A DNA stretch of 64,000 nt, taken from Isoetes taiwanensis (lineage: Eukaryota > Streptophyta > Lycopodiopsida > Isoetales > Isoetaceae). Shown piece by piece: positions 1-10,800 of the stretch. Location: assembly GCA_021234155.1 (NCBI GenBank), contig JAJEKV010000016.1:21703863-21767862 (forward strand), in the 5' to 3' direction. Under the pieces are notes generated by a model. The model was not told the origin of the DNA. It saw nothing but the letters and a program-made list of their open reading frames with translations, and made no database searches. Each line of letters begins with the position of its first letter. Positions within the stretch are counted from its first letter, which is position 1. Both the position numbers and the translations under genes were made by a program.

Positions 1-442
1 ACCAGTAGGATGAAGAATCGAATCGACAAGGTCAACACAACAATATCAATTCAGGAGTTAGAAGAATCATCCTCAAATCTCGTAACCTTCAAGGCAGATG
101 AGTCAAACACGAAAGATTCCACACAGTGGTGAACATCACCTTCAAGCCTTTGGGATGCGACACCGAGTCTTGTGTCGCCACTACATCACCAAGTCCATTA
201 ATATGGATAACTTTAATGAAGGTAGTCAACATTAACATTAAGGACGAGAAGAGTCAGAAGATGTTCGACAAAAGAAGCAGGGCACACGAATGATATGTAG
301 CATAATAACAGGGGGTTTTCTTTGTGTTTTTGTACACTTTTCACTAAGGTTTTCCTATGATTTCGTGATGTATTCAAATGGATGTACTAATGCGTACATC
401 TAGAGTGCACCATTTCTGAGCCATTGATTTTAGCCTTTTTTT

Positions 443-561
443 TCAATGGTCAACAACCAATGGCTCACAACAAAAGCCATTTTTTTGTGCGTGTGGTGCA
501 TAATGGTCAACAACCAATGGCTCACAACAAAAGCCCTCTTTTTGTGTGTGTGGTGCATAAT
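443..561. repeat. Short tandem duplication of about 60 bp
   Basis: Two adjacent units both read as a run through TGGTCAACAACCAATGGCTC, followed by a T-rich stretch and GTGTGGTGCATAATG. The second unit differs from the first by a few bases. It lies in the body of unclassified repeat copy 1. Confidence 0.7.
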
Positions 562-1000
562 GGGCACATGAAGGGCTTGAAGGGCGCATGAAGGGCTTGA
601 AGGGCGCATGTAGTGCAGTTTCCCCGCCGGCAACACATTTCTTATCATAACTTTTGATCCAGAGCTCTGTTTCAGATGATTTTTATTGCGTTGGAAAGCT
701 CTTTCCGAGATCTTTTTGATAGTGTATGATATGGATATGTTTGGTTAAGTTATCTATGCTAAAACAGCAATTTTTCGGCCAGGTTGGGCACATGAAGGGC
801 TGGAAGGGCGCATGTAGTGCAGTTTCCCCACCGGCAACACATTTCTTATCATAACTTTTGATCCAGAGCTCTGTTTTAGATGATTTTTATTGCCTTGGAA
901 AGCTATCTCCGAGATCTTTTTGATAGTGTATGATGTGGATATGTTTGGTTAAGTTATCTATGCTAAAACATCAATTTTTCGGCCGGGTTTGGTAGGCTTT
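561..1000. repeat. Tandem duplication of about 220 bp
   Basis: Two units (about 561-784 and 785-1000) each start with GGGCACATGAAGGGCT and run through a CCGGCAACACATTTCTTATC stretch to a shared ending TTTTTCGGCC. They differ by scattered substitutions and by an extra internal copy of GAAGGGCTTGAAGGGCGCAT in the first unit. The duplication is part of the variable body of unclassified repeat copy 1. Confidence 0.8.
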
Positions 1001-1573
1001 CACATCCTACCCGGTTGATTAATCTGAGATTGCGCTATTGGATATTGTTTTATGGCTCATTCCGAATGAAGCTTGCAAAAAATTACCATGCATTTTTAGA
1101 TTTTGAGGCAGTTATTAAGCAAATTCCAAGGCTTCTAGATCCTTGTGCTAACAAGCATAAAAGTTTCCCACTTTGGTTTCTCACCACAAGAATCCATGGA
1201 GGCCAAAGGCTGCTCTTAAATTCCAGTTGAAAAATGTTTGTGTATGGGTGTTGCAAACTTTATGACTTTCAGAATAATGGGATTAATCTGCTCTATCTTT
1301 ATGGTAAGTTTTACTTATGTTCTATTTGTTTTATTGTGATGAAATTCAAAAGCTACAGGTGATGAAAGCCTCAAATGAATTCTAGTTTTTTTTCTGGTTT
1401 GAATTCTAAAATTTTTATCCAATTAACATTCAACCATTAAATCCCCCAACACATAACAACCATTGACATTAACAACCAACACATAACTACCATTGACATT
1501 AATTAACACAACCATTGGGTCCAACACATTTAAATTAAAATCCCCCTCAAACCCCCTTTGGTTTGGGTGCATA

Positions 1574-1820
1574 TTCACACAGGGGGTGACGTAGGGCAGC
1601 GAGAGCCCTCATAATTGTATTTTGCACGTACGAAATCAACGTCATATAGTATTTCGCTTGAAATCTTATAGTATTTTGCGATTCTTGTTATACAGTATAG
1701 CAAATTTTGTACTTGCATACCCCACAAACGAGGAACTTTACGTACGGTGTAGATTAAGGAATAAGGGGTGAATATGCCTATCCAACAGCTCTCGTTGCCC
1801 GGAGTCACCCCCCGTGTGAA
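1574..1820. repeat. 247-bp foldback (MITE-like) tail of unclassified repeat copy 1
   Basis: The left arm starts TTCACACAGGGGGTGAC and the right arm ends GTCACCCCCCGTGTGAA. About 28 of 33 bases pair between the arms, including a GGGCA and a CGAGAGC block. A near-identical foldback is at 29239-29484. The upstream flank (through CCCCCTTTGGTTTGGGTGCA) is also shared between the two copies, so the foldback is a tail of the larger repeat rather than a separately inserted MITE in each place. Confidence 0.7.
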
Positions 1821-2924
1821 TGATTATACAACAAGTCCAAGGAGACCAGATTTTTCAACAAATTATGGATCATCGCCTTGCTACCCCAACAACTAACGAC
1901 TACACCAGCTTTAAGCAAGCTAGAGGACCTATCAAATAGTTGAATATCTTAGAATTATAGGTGATAACATCCATGATGGGATTGGGACGAAATTTCGAGT
2001 AGATTTTTTGTCATTTCCTTTAGAAAGGATGGACCCAAAAATGGAGCAAAGCTTCAAGGATTGGGAACAAAAACGTATGGAGTACAATAATTGTATACAT
2101 TGATGACATATATCCAACATATTGGAACCTCTTCGTGAGCTTGATCACCTCGCTAAGAAGGATTCAATAATAGGATAACCCTCAACTATGTATACGACGA
2201 GTACTTCCACAGCATAAGGAATAATCCGACCAAATGAAGGGCAAGGGAAGCAATCTAATAAGTCCGGCCAACTTCTTAGATGGCATCAACTCAAAGGTAG
2301 GACTATTTCAAGAGGGCAATAATTAAGAAACAGGAGATCCTAGAGTATAGATTAGATCTAAAACAAGAATAATTATTTAATTACAGTTTTTTTATGTGTG
2401 CCCAAAGGTAAGGTCGTGCTTACTAAACTTGTGGCCATAGGATTTATATAAGTAAGTTCTTTAACTTGTAACTTTGCACCTCCTAGATGACGGACATCTT
2501 TAAGAGCAAGACTCTTAAGTCTAAATCTAGGCCAGTAATTATGGCAAGGCCAAGTAATTAGCAGCACCAACGGAACAAGAGCCAAGTTCGACATCAAGCT
2601 TAAAGCGGAGAAAAGTAGAGCATCGGCACCAACTTATGTACATTGGCAACTATGACCTCATAATAGACATGCAATATTTAAGCCGTCGAAGGCAATAATT
2701 GATTATCATTAGCAAGAGATGTTATCCCAGCACCAAAGGGCAAGTACCTTATAATTAAAGTTAAGGAAGTAATTTCAATTATGTAACGCATGTCAGTGAA
2801 GCAATTACTAAGTGCGTCACGAGGAACGAGGTCATATATACTTAAGCCACAAGTCGTCGACCCCGACCTCAAGAGTAAGAAGGAAGGTGCTACTTTGAAA
2901 TAGTTGCCTCGTCCAATTTTTAAG

Positions 2925-3450
2925 CTAATCAAGAAGTCCCATGATATACCTCCAGGTGAAATTTGAGAGCTTTTGCTCTATAGAGGCATAGAGTCTGAAA
3001 TCACTCTTGCACCAGATGCAGAGCCGACCAGCAAAGCTCTATATAGAATGAGCACTTCCGAGCTAGCAGAGCTCAAGAAGCAGTTATAGGAGTTGATCGA
3101 CTTGGGATCCTTTCGGCTAGGATGGAAGTCTAAAGATGTATATCAACCATGGGCAGCTCAACATGCAAACAACATAATGGATCAGCCCCAAGAAGCAAGA
3201 TTCTTCTACAAAATTGACTTAAGCTCGGTCAATCATCAAATAAGGACGAAGAGCGAAGATAATTATAAGACTCCTTTAGAACACGGTATGGGCACTATGA
3301 CTTCACAGTAATGCCCTTGAGTCTATCGAATGCTCCACCGACTTTTATGCACTTGAGGAACGACATCTTCGAAGATTCCTTGGCTAAGTTCTTCAGCAAT
3401 TCTCTTCGACGACATCGTGATCTACGGCAAATCAACAGAAGAGCATGCAA
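2925..3450 (+). pseudogene. Ty3/gypsy reverse transcriptase remnant (copy A)
   Basis: Broken frames in this stretch encode fragments matching the reverse transcriptase of the 44-48 kb gypsy element: a GGGCAGCTCAACATGCAAAC-type spacer is followed by a recognisable KIDLSSVNHQI segment (the same position as [11 protein letters not shown] in the better copy) and then the [11 protein letters not shown] segment. Stop codons and frameshifts separate them. The same damaged region is present in reverse complement near 59300-59830 in copy B. No functional enzyme can come from it. Confidence 0.7.
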
Positions 3451-3749
3451 CCCATTTGATGAAAGCCGCGGAGAAGCTAAGACATTGCCACGTATTGGCA
3501 AGCTTTTGAAGCATCATTTTGCAATGACATCTCCACTTCGGCAAGCGAATTCGGCAAGAAGATAGAAGAATCCATCTCCTCCAACATGGAGTTCAAGCAC
3601 ATATGGGCTAGTCTTTGCAAGACTGCAAGGATGAATTAAGAAAGAAAAACCTTCAAATATTTTAAAAAGGAAGGCAACCTTTAATATCAAAGAACAACTA
3701 TGCGTACTTAAAGCATAAGGAGTAAGAAAAATCTCCCATGACACACATA

Positions 3750-4530
3750 ATAGCCCTATTTCTGGCCATGCAAAATTTATAAAGGCCTACTTCAAGATTA
3801 AAAGTAGCTACATCTGGCCGAGCATGAAGAAACATATAGTCAGGTATATCCAAGAATGTCAGTTGTGTTAGCAGTCAAAGGCAGAACAACTTCGAATTTC
3901 AGGAGTTTTGGAACCTTCGGCAGTGCCAGACGCCAAGTGGGAAGTCATCAACATGGATTTTTATAGCGGGCCTTCGAAGGACAACAAGAAGCTTTGAAGC
4001 CTTGATGGTTGTGGTATATAACTTATCAAAAGGGCACATACTTGCCATGCCATACCATAGACACCGCTTTGGATCTAGCCGTGTGGTCTACATAAGAGTT
4101 TTTTTTTAGGTTGCATAGAATGCATAGGTCGATCATCACCAATAAAGATCCGAAGTTCTTTAGCGACATTTAGCAAGACTTCTTCAACACGAGCCGCACC
4201 AACTTGTGGACGAGTTTTGCTTATCATTTGCAGTCAAATGGGCAAATAGACCGCACCAATACAATTTTGGAGAACACGTTGAGAAACTATGATTGGAACA
4301 AGCAATCCAAATGGGCCGATTACATCCATCTGGTCGAGTTACGTACAATATTACGAAGCAAGAGTCATCGAAGATGTCTCCTTCCATGATTAGTTACAGT
4401 TATCAATGCTTGACCCTAGTTATGTGGCATAATCTAGTGCCCAAGGTGGAAGTTTTTCAACAACGACAGCAGATGGGACATCTGTCGGATGATCTCTATG
4501 CCACGATGCGGGACACACGCACCTGACCAT
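3750..4530 (+). pseudogene. Ty3/gypsy integrase remnant (copy A)
   Basis: The stretch aligns by eye with the integrase of the 46339-48408 frame: a zinc-binding part around 3780-3880 (a recognisable YIQECQLC piece), a catalytic-core part around 3940-4180, and the region that in the intact copy reads from LEDMLRNY to [13 protein letters not shown] around 4265-4430. Frameshifts and stops occur throughout. At about 4530 similarity to the pol gene ends; roughly 600 bases of non-coding sequence follow before the LTR. Confidence 0.65.
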
Positions 4531-5152
4531 AGGGGGGTCATGGTGAGGTATAAGTGATCATGCGCGATGATGGGATCGTGAGACGTTCCCTAGCTTAAAA
4601 CCCTCGGGGGCATGAGGCAATGGGATGTACTCGACCACGGGAATCGAGTACAAGGTAGCACTTGATCATGGGCAATGATAGGATCATCTTAAATGGTCCT
4701 TAAGCTCAAATCCTTATGGGGCCATGATCAAGTGCAAGGTATAGGGTAACCTTGAGCTAGTAGTTCGGCTCAAGGAGGTAATTAGGGGGGTGGTCCCCTA
4801 AAACCACAAACTTATTAACTTATATAACGTAATGTGCTACTTGTGCAAGCCAATGAAGGGAAGCACGAAGGAGGGAGCACGTTACGAGAAGATAGGAGTC
4901 ATAGATTTTAGACTAACTATGAACTCCTAAATTTGTTGTAATAATATTACATGTGTATACTTTTATAATAATAGTTGTTATGGCTATATAATTTTGTATA
5001 ACTTATAAATATAGCCTTATAATTACATAATAAGTAATTAACGAAAAGTTGATCTTTTCAATAGAGTTAAGGTCCTATATTCTTGTTGTGAGTTTTGCAG
5101 GGCTGTTGCAGGTTCGTCACCTTAGCGTAATGTTGAGGACAACATTATCTTA

Positions 5153-5164
5153 AGGGGGGGAGAA
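5153..5164 (+). other. Polypurine tract of gypsy copy A
   Basis: A run of seven to eight G within TTAAGGGGGGGAGAA lies immediately before the LTR start TGTGAC. This is the usual plus-strand primer site of Ty3/gypsy elements. The inverted copy B has the same arrangement at 57601-57613. Confidence 0.75.
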
Positions 5165-6465
5165 TGTGACATTCCAGGGAAATATATGCCATAAATACGT
5201 ATATTTCCAGGTCCGTCACTATACAAGTCTATCTTCATAGCCTTGTATACCATTATTCATATAACTTAGCCAGCCTTAGGTTAAGACCATTTTCCACGTG
5301 GCCTTAACCTATTGGGCACCCGCCACACGGACTTACCCTATTGGAGCCACGTGGCATAACATGTAAACTCTAACCTATAAAGGCCTAAACCCTAACCCTA
5401 GGCCTCTTTTCTGGCTCCAACAGTCTGGGAACCTTCTTCGCGCTCGAAACTCCGTTTCGAGAACCGTCTGCTGTGGCACATCATAGCATGGCAGCCCCCA
5501 GAGCGTGAGCGCATCAGCAGGAGTGGGAGCTACCTCGAACACCTCGAAGACCATGGAGATGCCGGGAGCAGGAGGGAGTTCTTCGAGGGCAGGTATTTCG
5601 GCATAGATTTCTTTGTAGATCATCTGGAAGTTAGGACTCCAGATGAGTTAGCATTTCGTTTCTCTAGTAAAGCCTTCCTAGAACCCTCAGTCTAGATCTT
5701 AAACCCTAATCAATGAACCCTAACTGTAAGTTAGATACATATGATTAGGTTTAGATGTTATTCTCATTATTATCATGTATGTGGATATGTGATGTTGGTT
5801 GATCATGTTTGCTCCTCTTGTATTGGGAAGGAGGGTAGAGACCTAGTAGCCATTGCTTAGTGATGCTCCTAGTTTAGACCCTTTAGTTCCTATTATTATG
5901 CGGCCTGTGCATAGGAACCCACTGGGCTAAGGGGGCTATGACGTGACTCAGCACTACATAACGGGGCTAGAGGAGATACGGAGGGAGGGTCCCTGCTGAG
6001 CGTGGCTGCTGGGGACCCCATAGCGGGCTAGGCTTATGTCCGGTCACTTCGTGTGGGCCGGGCATGGGTCCGACACCTCCTGGGGTTATGGTGTCGCCCT
6101 GCCTCTCAAGAGCTGCAGGTGATGGTCTGGCTCTTGTTTTGGGAGGTTAAGTCGGGGAAGAATCGTGTGTCGCCAAGATTCTCTAGCCGCCCGTGGAACC
6201 TCTACACCCTGGGAAGGGGAGATGCAACCCTTCCTGCCTCGACGGACCAGGGAGATGCAACCTGCAGTAGCCCCAATGGGTGATACCATGCGATTGCGTA
6301 TCCGGAAGGCTAGAGTCATGCCAGAGCCTGATCTAGCCCATCTGCAAAGTATGCACAGGAGGGGCGGATGGAGTGGTCAACCCTAGCCATTCTCTATAGC
6401 CAGCCCCGCCATAGTTATGACTCGGTCTGCTCTATCTTGAGGCCTAGCCGTCAGTCTACCTCCCC
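5165..6465 (+). repeat. 3' LTR of gypsy copy A
   Basis: It starts TGTGACATTCCAG directly after the polypurine tract. Its first 730 bases are matched, in reverse complement, by 56876-57600. Distal parts (TATTGGGAAGGAGGGTAGAG near 5821, and GCACAGGAGGGGCGGATGG near 6354) are also found in the LTR of the second gypsy family at 49282 onward, so the two LTR families share modules. The 3' border is uncertain. A small AACCCTAACCCTAGG stretch near 5390 looks telomere-like but is only two units long. Confidence 0.7.
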
Positions 6466-7837
6466 ATGAAATAAGCTTCAAGAAGAAGCTTCCACAAAGG
6501 GCGTGCATGCCCAAAACGTCTGTACATAAGCAGAACATGAACAGAAGTGCAAAACACCAGAAAACATGAGGGAAACCCTGAGTAGAAGAGATGCCACAGC
6601 CATCTCACGCCTGCATCGTGCACCTGCATTCATAAACTACAACCACATAGCAGCATGAAGAACAAGCTCTCTAATGACATCCTGGCACCCGAAACAGAGT
6701 TGGAGTCTTCTTTTGAACCTCTGCAGCACTCCTCCGAACCTCCCAACCACCCAATGCTAACTTCAAAACCCTGGATTCTAGAGCTTTCAAAGTGCAAACT
6801 TCGAAGCCCTGGATTTATCAACTCGATTTACATAGCAGCCTCAAGAAGAAGCCTCAGGAAATACCTGTGTAGATAGACGAACAAAGCAGGAATACATGCT
6901 TTGTGCTGAGTGCAAGCACATACATATGATAGTGCTGAGTGCTGAGAGGAAACAAAGTAGGAAACCCAGCTTGCCGCCAAAGGCTTCGCAGCTTCTCAGC
7001 CCTTGGTTGTTGCTTCCTGAGTGCTGAGTAAACAGTGCTGAGTGCAAGCAAACAGTCCTAAGTGCTGAGTCCTGACTGCAAAACTTCACAGGTGCGCCGG
7101 ACCTCCTCTGCTTCCCGCCATGCTCCGGCCATGCCGTTTTTGCCGCCCCATCATGCTCGCGTGCCACATGCCAACAAATGCTATTTTCCTGAACCATTGA
7201 TTGCGAACTAACTTTCCTTTCCTCAAAACCCTAACCCCCATATATCGGCCCAAAACCTTACTAATTGGATAATTTGGAAACCTTAGGCATGCTATTCAGG
7301 GCAAAAATGTTGTGGCTCGTATAAAGTAGCGGGTGTCCAAGCCTATTGGAAGATCATCATGATCTATGTCGGGTGGACTTCCACACTTTTGCTTTTGCTT
7401 TTGCTGTAGATATATAGGCTGGCTATGTTATGGCCAACCATTTACAAAACTGAAAAAGGGCGATATATTCTTTGGTTGAAACGAGATGCACTGTCCGGTG
7501 TCCACCATTGGAATGATGGAGCCAAGAGTCACAGTGCCGGACTGCATTATTCTCCAGGTTTCTTGGTGGATGTCAGCTATGTCATTAAAAGCCGCACAAA
7601 TTTTCCCGCTGGGACCACTTTTTGATTCGATAGAGGATTTCTCAATGATTCCTACTTCTCTCATTCATCGCGCATGTGGTGTAGTCTTCGTTCTGTTGAA
7701 GCTTTTGTACGATCTTGTCTCTGTAAGTAACTCTGCCTCTTTTGTAATGTATTACCTGCTTATATTTACCTGCATTGCTTTTTACAGTCTTGCTGGCTCC
7801 TTAAAGATAGACCTGAAAGTCGGAGGAACTTAGCAAA
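6466..7837. other. Upstream region between gypsy LTR and transporter gene; TGCTGAGT motif cluster
   Basis: I see no convincing gene here. From 6900 to 7075 the motif GTGCTGAGT occurs about six times with variable spacing, a degenerate short repeat. Around 7400 an AGATATATAGG box could be a TATA element for the transporter. Between 7428 and 7664 both strands are open for about 70 codons, but neither product is recognisable. The transporter's 5' UTR, possibly with an intron, should lie in the last few hundred bases. Confidence 0.4.
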
Positions 7838-10800
7838 ATGGATGAAGAAACCAAGGGAAAGGAACTGGATGCTGGCTCTCTGTTTGTTTTGGAGTCTAAA
7901 GGTTGCGTTTTGGTTTGTCTCTACTGTTCGTTTGTGCAAGAGGCATTTGCTCATTTCCAAATGGTGTTTTTTTGGCAGGTACTTGGCTTCATGCTGCTTA
8001 TCATTTGACAACTGCCATAGTAGGGCCTGCTATGTTGAGCCTGCCTTATGCATTTGCCAATTTGGGGTGGATTTGGTCGATTGTTGCGATGGTTTTAGCA
8101 TCAGCAGTGACATTCTATGGTTACAACATAATTTCCAGGTTGTTGGAGGACTCTGAGAAAAAGGGATGCAGGCACTTGCGTTTTCGAGACTTGGCTACAG
8201 ATATATTAGGTTTCTTATCTATCTCCACCTGATGTTCCTGGTCCATGCAAAGAATCACCAACTTTTCCCATTGTGCACCTACCTTTAACATCAAAGCATT
8301 ATAGAAAACGAAGCAGTATCTTACATGTTATCATATTATAGACCATCTTGGCTATTCCCCTATTACTATGTTTTATATTCTAATTTCTTACATTCTATCA
8401 GAAGTTTCTTTTGTTCCATAAACAAATGCCTCTAGTAGGAGAGTAAAGAGTGATCTGTAACCCTTCGTTCTATTGTTTTTGCTCATATTCATTTGCATGT
8501 ATTCACAGGACCAATATGGAGTCTTTATCTTGTTGTACCTATTCAATTCCTTGTTAATGCAGCGGTTGTCGTGGCGATTCCTTTGGTCTGTGGTCAATCA
8601 ATTGAGGTTTATCGTCTCCCTTTATCAACAGTTTTTTTAGTTTCATGAAAGCAGATATTCAATATAAGAACAAGCTGAGAGGCTTCACCCTCAAGTTTAA
8701 ATAATAAAATATGGTTTAAACTTCAACTGCAGATTATATATTCACGGTTGAATGTGAAAGGCCCAATCAAACTCTATGACTTCATTCTCATTTCTGGTGG
8801 CATTTTGTCAGTTCTGGCTCAACTACCTTCATTTCATTCTCTACGGCATATGAGTCTCATCTCTCTGTTACTCTCGCTAGGTTACAGCATAGCTATTGTT
8901 TGCAGCTCTATATATGCAGGTAAAGACTATAAATATGTTCACAGCCATCCATTTTCATGAACAAATTATACTCATTAGTTCATTTACAGGCTTTTCAAAG
9001 CATGCACCTGCAAAGGATTACTCACTGATTGGTAGCACCATCAACAGGATTTTTAATGCTTCTAATGGCTTGGCTATAATCGCTACCAGTTTTGGAACTT
9101 CCATAATTCCAGAGATTCAGGTACCACAATTTCGTCCTTTAATTTAATTCCCTGGTAGGTTCTTATCACATGCACACGAATTTGACAAGCAAGTAGTACA
9201 CATACCACTTTCTCCTTCCATCATCAACAAACAGGAAAACTGTTATGGTATATTGAGATGGATGGATGGATGGATGGATGGATGGATAGATAGATAGGAG
9301 AGGTCAGAGGACTCATTTGTGCATGATACAAGTAACCAGAATGTTTACACATGGAGTCTATGTGCTCTGGTCTCTTGAGTCTTTCCAGTGAAAATATCCT
9401 TTCATGAAAATGTTGGTTATGAACATTTAATATGCACCTGCATGAAGAGATTTCGTCGTTGGAAAGTAAGCCTCGTGGGAAGATGATGCCCATTAATTCT
9501 TCCTGGTAGGGAACAATATTTACTCGGTTTCAAGCTTTAGGTGCTACAGTCTTAATAAATAGCTAACATTCAAATGCTAAAGAAGCAAGACAAACAGACA
9601 GATCCTTTATTTAGATGCTTGATTTACCTTACCTTGTAAATACTATTACTCATGAGATTTCCCCATTATGTGCATTGGCAAGCTGCAAGCTTTTATTTGC
9701 AGAAATTATATTTTTTCTTTTGACAAAAGATCACTTAAACCTACCCTTATGTTCTCTTTATATATGTGGGGCTATGCATGAAGTTTGACATTGGAAGGGC
9801 TTTAGTATGCTGCATTTGTCCTTTTTCCATCTTGAAGAACGTTGCCTTTATGGCTGCCATTGTTAAGTTTTTTTTTCCATGTAGGCAACAATATCTCCTC
9901 CAACGTCTGGGAAAATGTTGAAAGGCTTGCTGGTATGTTATGCAATAATAGTCTGTACATTCTTCTCCGTATCAATATCGGGGTATTGGGCTTTTGGTAA
10001 CCAAGCTGGCGGAAACGTATTCAACAATTTTGCTCCACATGGAGCACCTTCTCTTATTCCAAATTGGTTGCTTATCTTCGGTATCTTATGTGTGATACTT
10101 CAACTATTCCCCATAGGACTGGTACTCTCTCTCTCTCTCTTTCTCCCGAGCAATGTAGTGTGGTGTGTGGTCACATGTCCAGTTGGATGCTGCCTAGTGG
10201 CGTGACGTTAAAATACTATCTATCTATCTATCTCTCTTGTCTCTGGTATGATGTAAAAAGTGTGTGTCTTCTGTGTGTATGTAAAGAATATTCTACTTTT
10301 CCTTGCACCCACAAAACAATTTCCATTTCTTCGCATCCACAAAACAATTTGGCGCAAACGTTTTATAGCACCACTTCTTAGCACCCACAAAATTTGGCCA
10401 AGAAGACATATTCGCATCTGATCAAATTTCTAATTCTTATCTTTACAAATAAAGTTGGACGGGAAAACCAATGATAAGGTCTGAAGTTAAAATCTCTATA
10501 TCATCTGGTTTGCAAACTAAAACTAATGGTTGCAAAGCCTAAATATAGCATGTGTATGATTGAAAATACCTATACGATCTGATACAAAATTTCTTGAGTG
10601 TTAGCTTTTTTTTAAACCTTTAAGATGTGTATAAGAGTGTACGCATGTGCACTCTACAGGTATGGAAGGTATGGAAGGGGCATGCAATTCCATAGCATGC
10701 AAACCAGAGTATGTGAGATGAAAATACAAATTTAATATTGTTGAGAAGGATTAAAGAAGGTATTCTTGTTAGATCCTTCGCATATTTGGCATATGCAAAG

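Larger units (their letters stand above)
293..1817 (+). mobile_element. Unclassified repeat family, copy 1 (head, variable body, foldback tail)
   Basis: This 1.5-kb block begins ATATGTAGCATAATAACAGG and ends CCCCCCGTGT. It sits inside gypsy copy A: the matching place in copy B reads uninterrupted across the site, so the block is an insertion. The 5-bp sequence GAATG (288-292 and 1818-1822, perhaps extending to GAATGAT) flanks it as a target-site duplication. The first 140 bases recur at 15588, 27155 and 62498; the last 350 or so recur at the end of the 27155 copy, while the middles differ. It has no coding region I recognise, no poly-A tail, and neither Helitron nor clear LTR ends. The class is unknown; a non-autonomous DNA transposon that carries different cargo is one possibility. 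Confidence 0.7.
1..6465 (+). mobile_element. Decayed Ty3/gypsy retrotransposon, copy A (left part lies outside window)
   Basis: Pieces of a Ty3/gypsy polyprotein lie in order on the plus strand: a reverse transcriptase remnant around 2925-3450, a zinc-finger and integrase remnant around 3750-4530, then a purine-rich tract (about 5153-5164) and an LTR starting TGTGAC at 5165. The frames are broken by many stops and small indels, so nothing here can be translated into a working protein. The element is interrupted by the unclassified repeat at 293-1817; positions 1-292 and 1823 onward join as one sequence when compared with copy B at 56876-61235, which lacks that insertion. The internal region also resembles, more distantly, the better-preserved chromodomain gypsy element at 44325-50580. 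The right end of the LTR near 6465 is estimated from where similarity to that second element's LTR stops. Confidence 0.8.

Noticed and set aside
293-340. hAT transposon end (CAGGGG) in the head of the unclassified repeat
   Set aside because: CAGGGGG starts 15 bases inside the conserved head, the other end lacks a matching CCCCTG terminus, and the visible duplication is 5-7 bp and not 8 bp.
982-1013. Small CCGGG-TAGG / CCTACCCGG hairpin
   Set aside because: Arms are short and imperfect; not enough to call a terminator or mobile-element end.
5385-5400. Telomere-like AACCCTAACCCTAGG
   Set aside because: Only two units, inside an LTR and present in the matching place of copy B (near 57366-57386). 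It is part of the LTR sequence and not an interstitial telomere.
7428-7664. 79-codon minus-strand and 115-codon plus-strand frames upstream of the transporter
   Set aside because: Neither product resembles a known family and both strands are open over the same bases. Left as upstream DNA.
7842-8156. Plus-strand open frame overlapping the transporter start
   Set aside because: Runs through intron 1 in a different phase from the transporter exons; the exon-joined frame explains the region.
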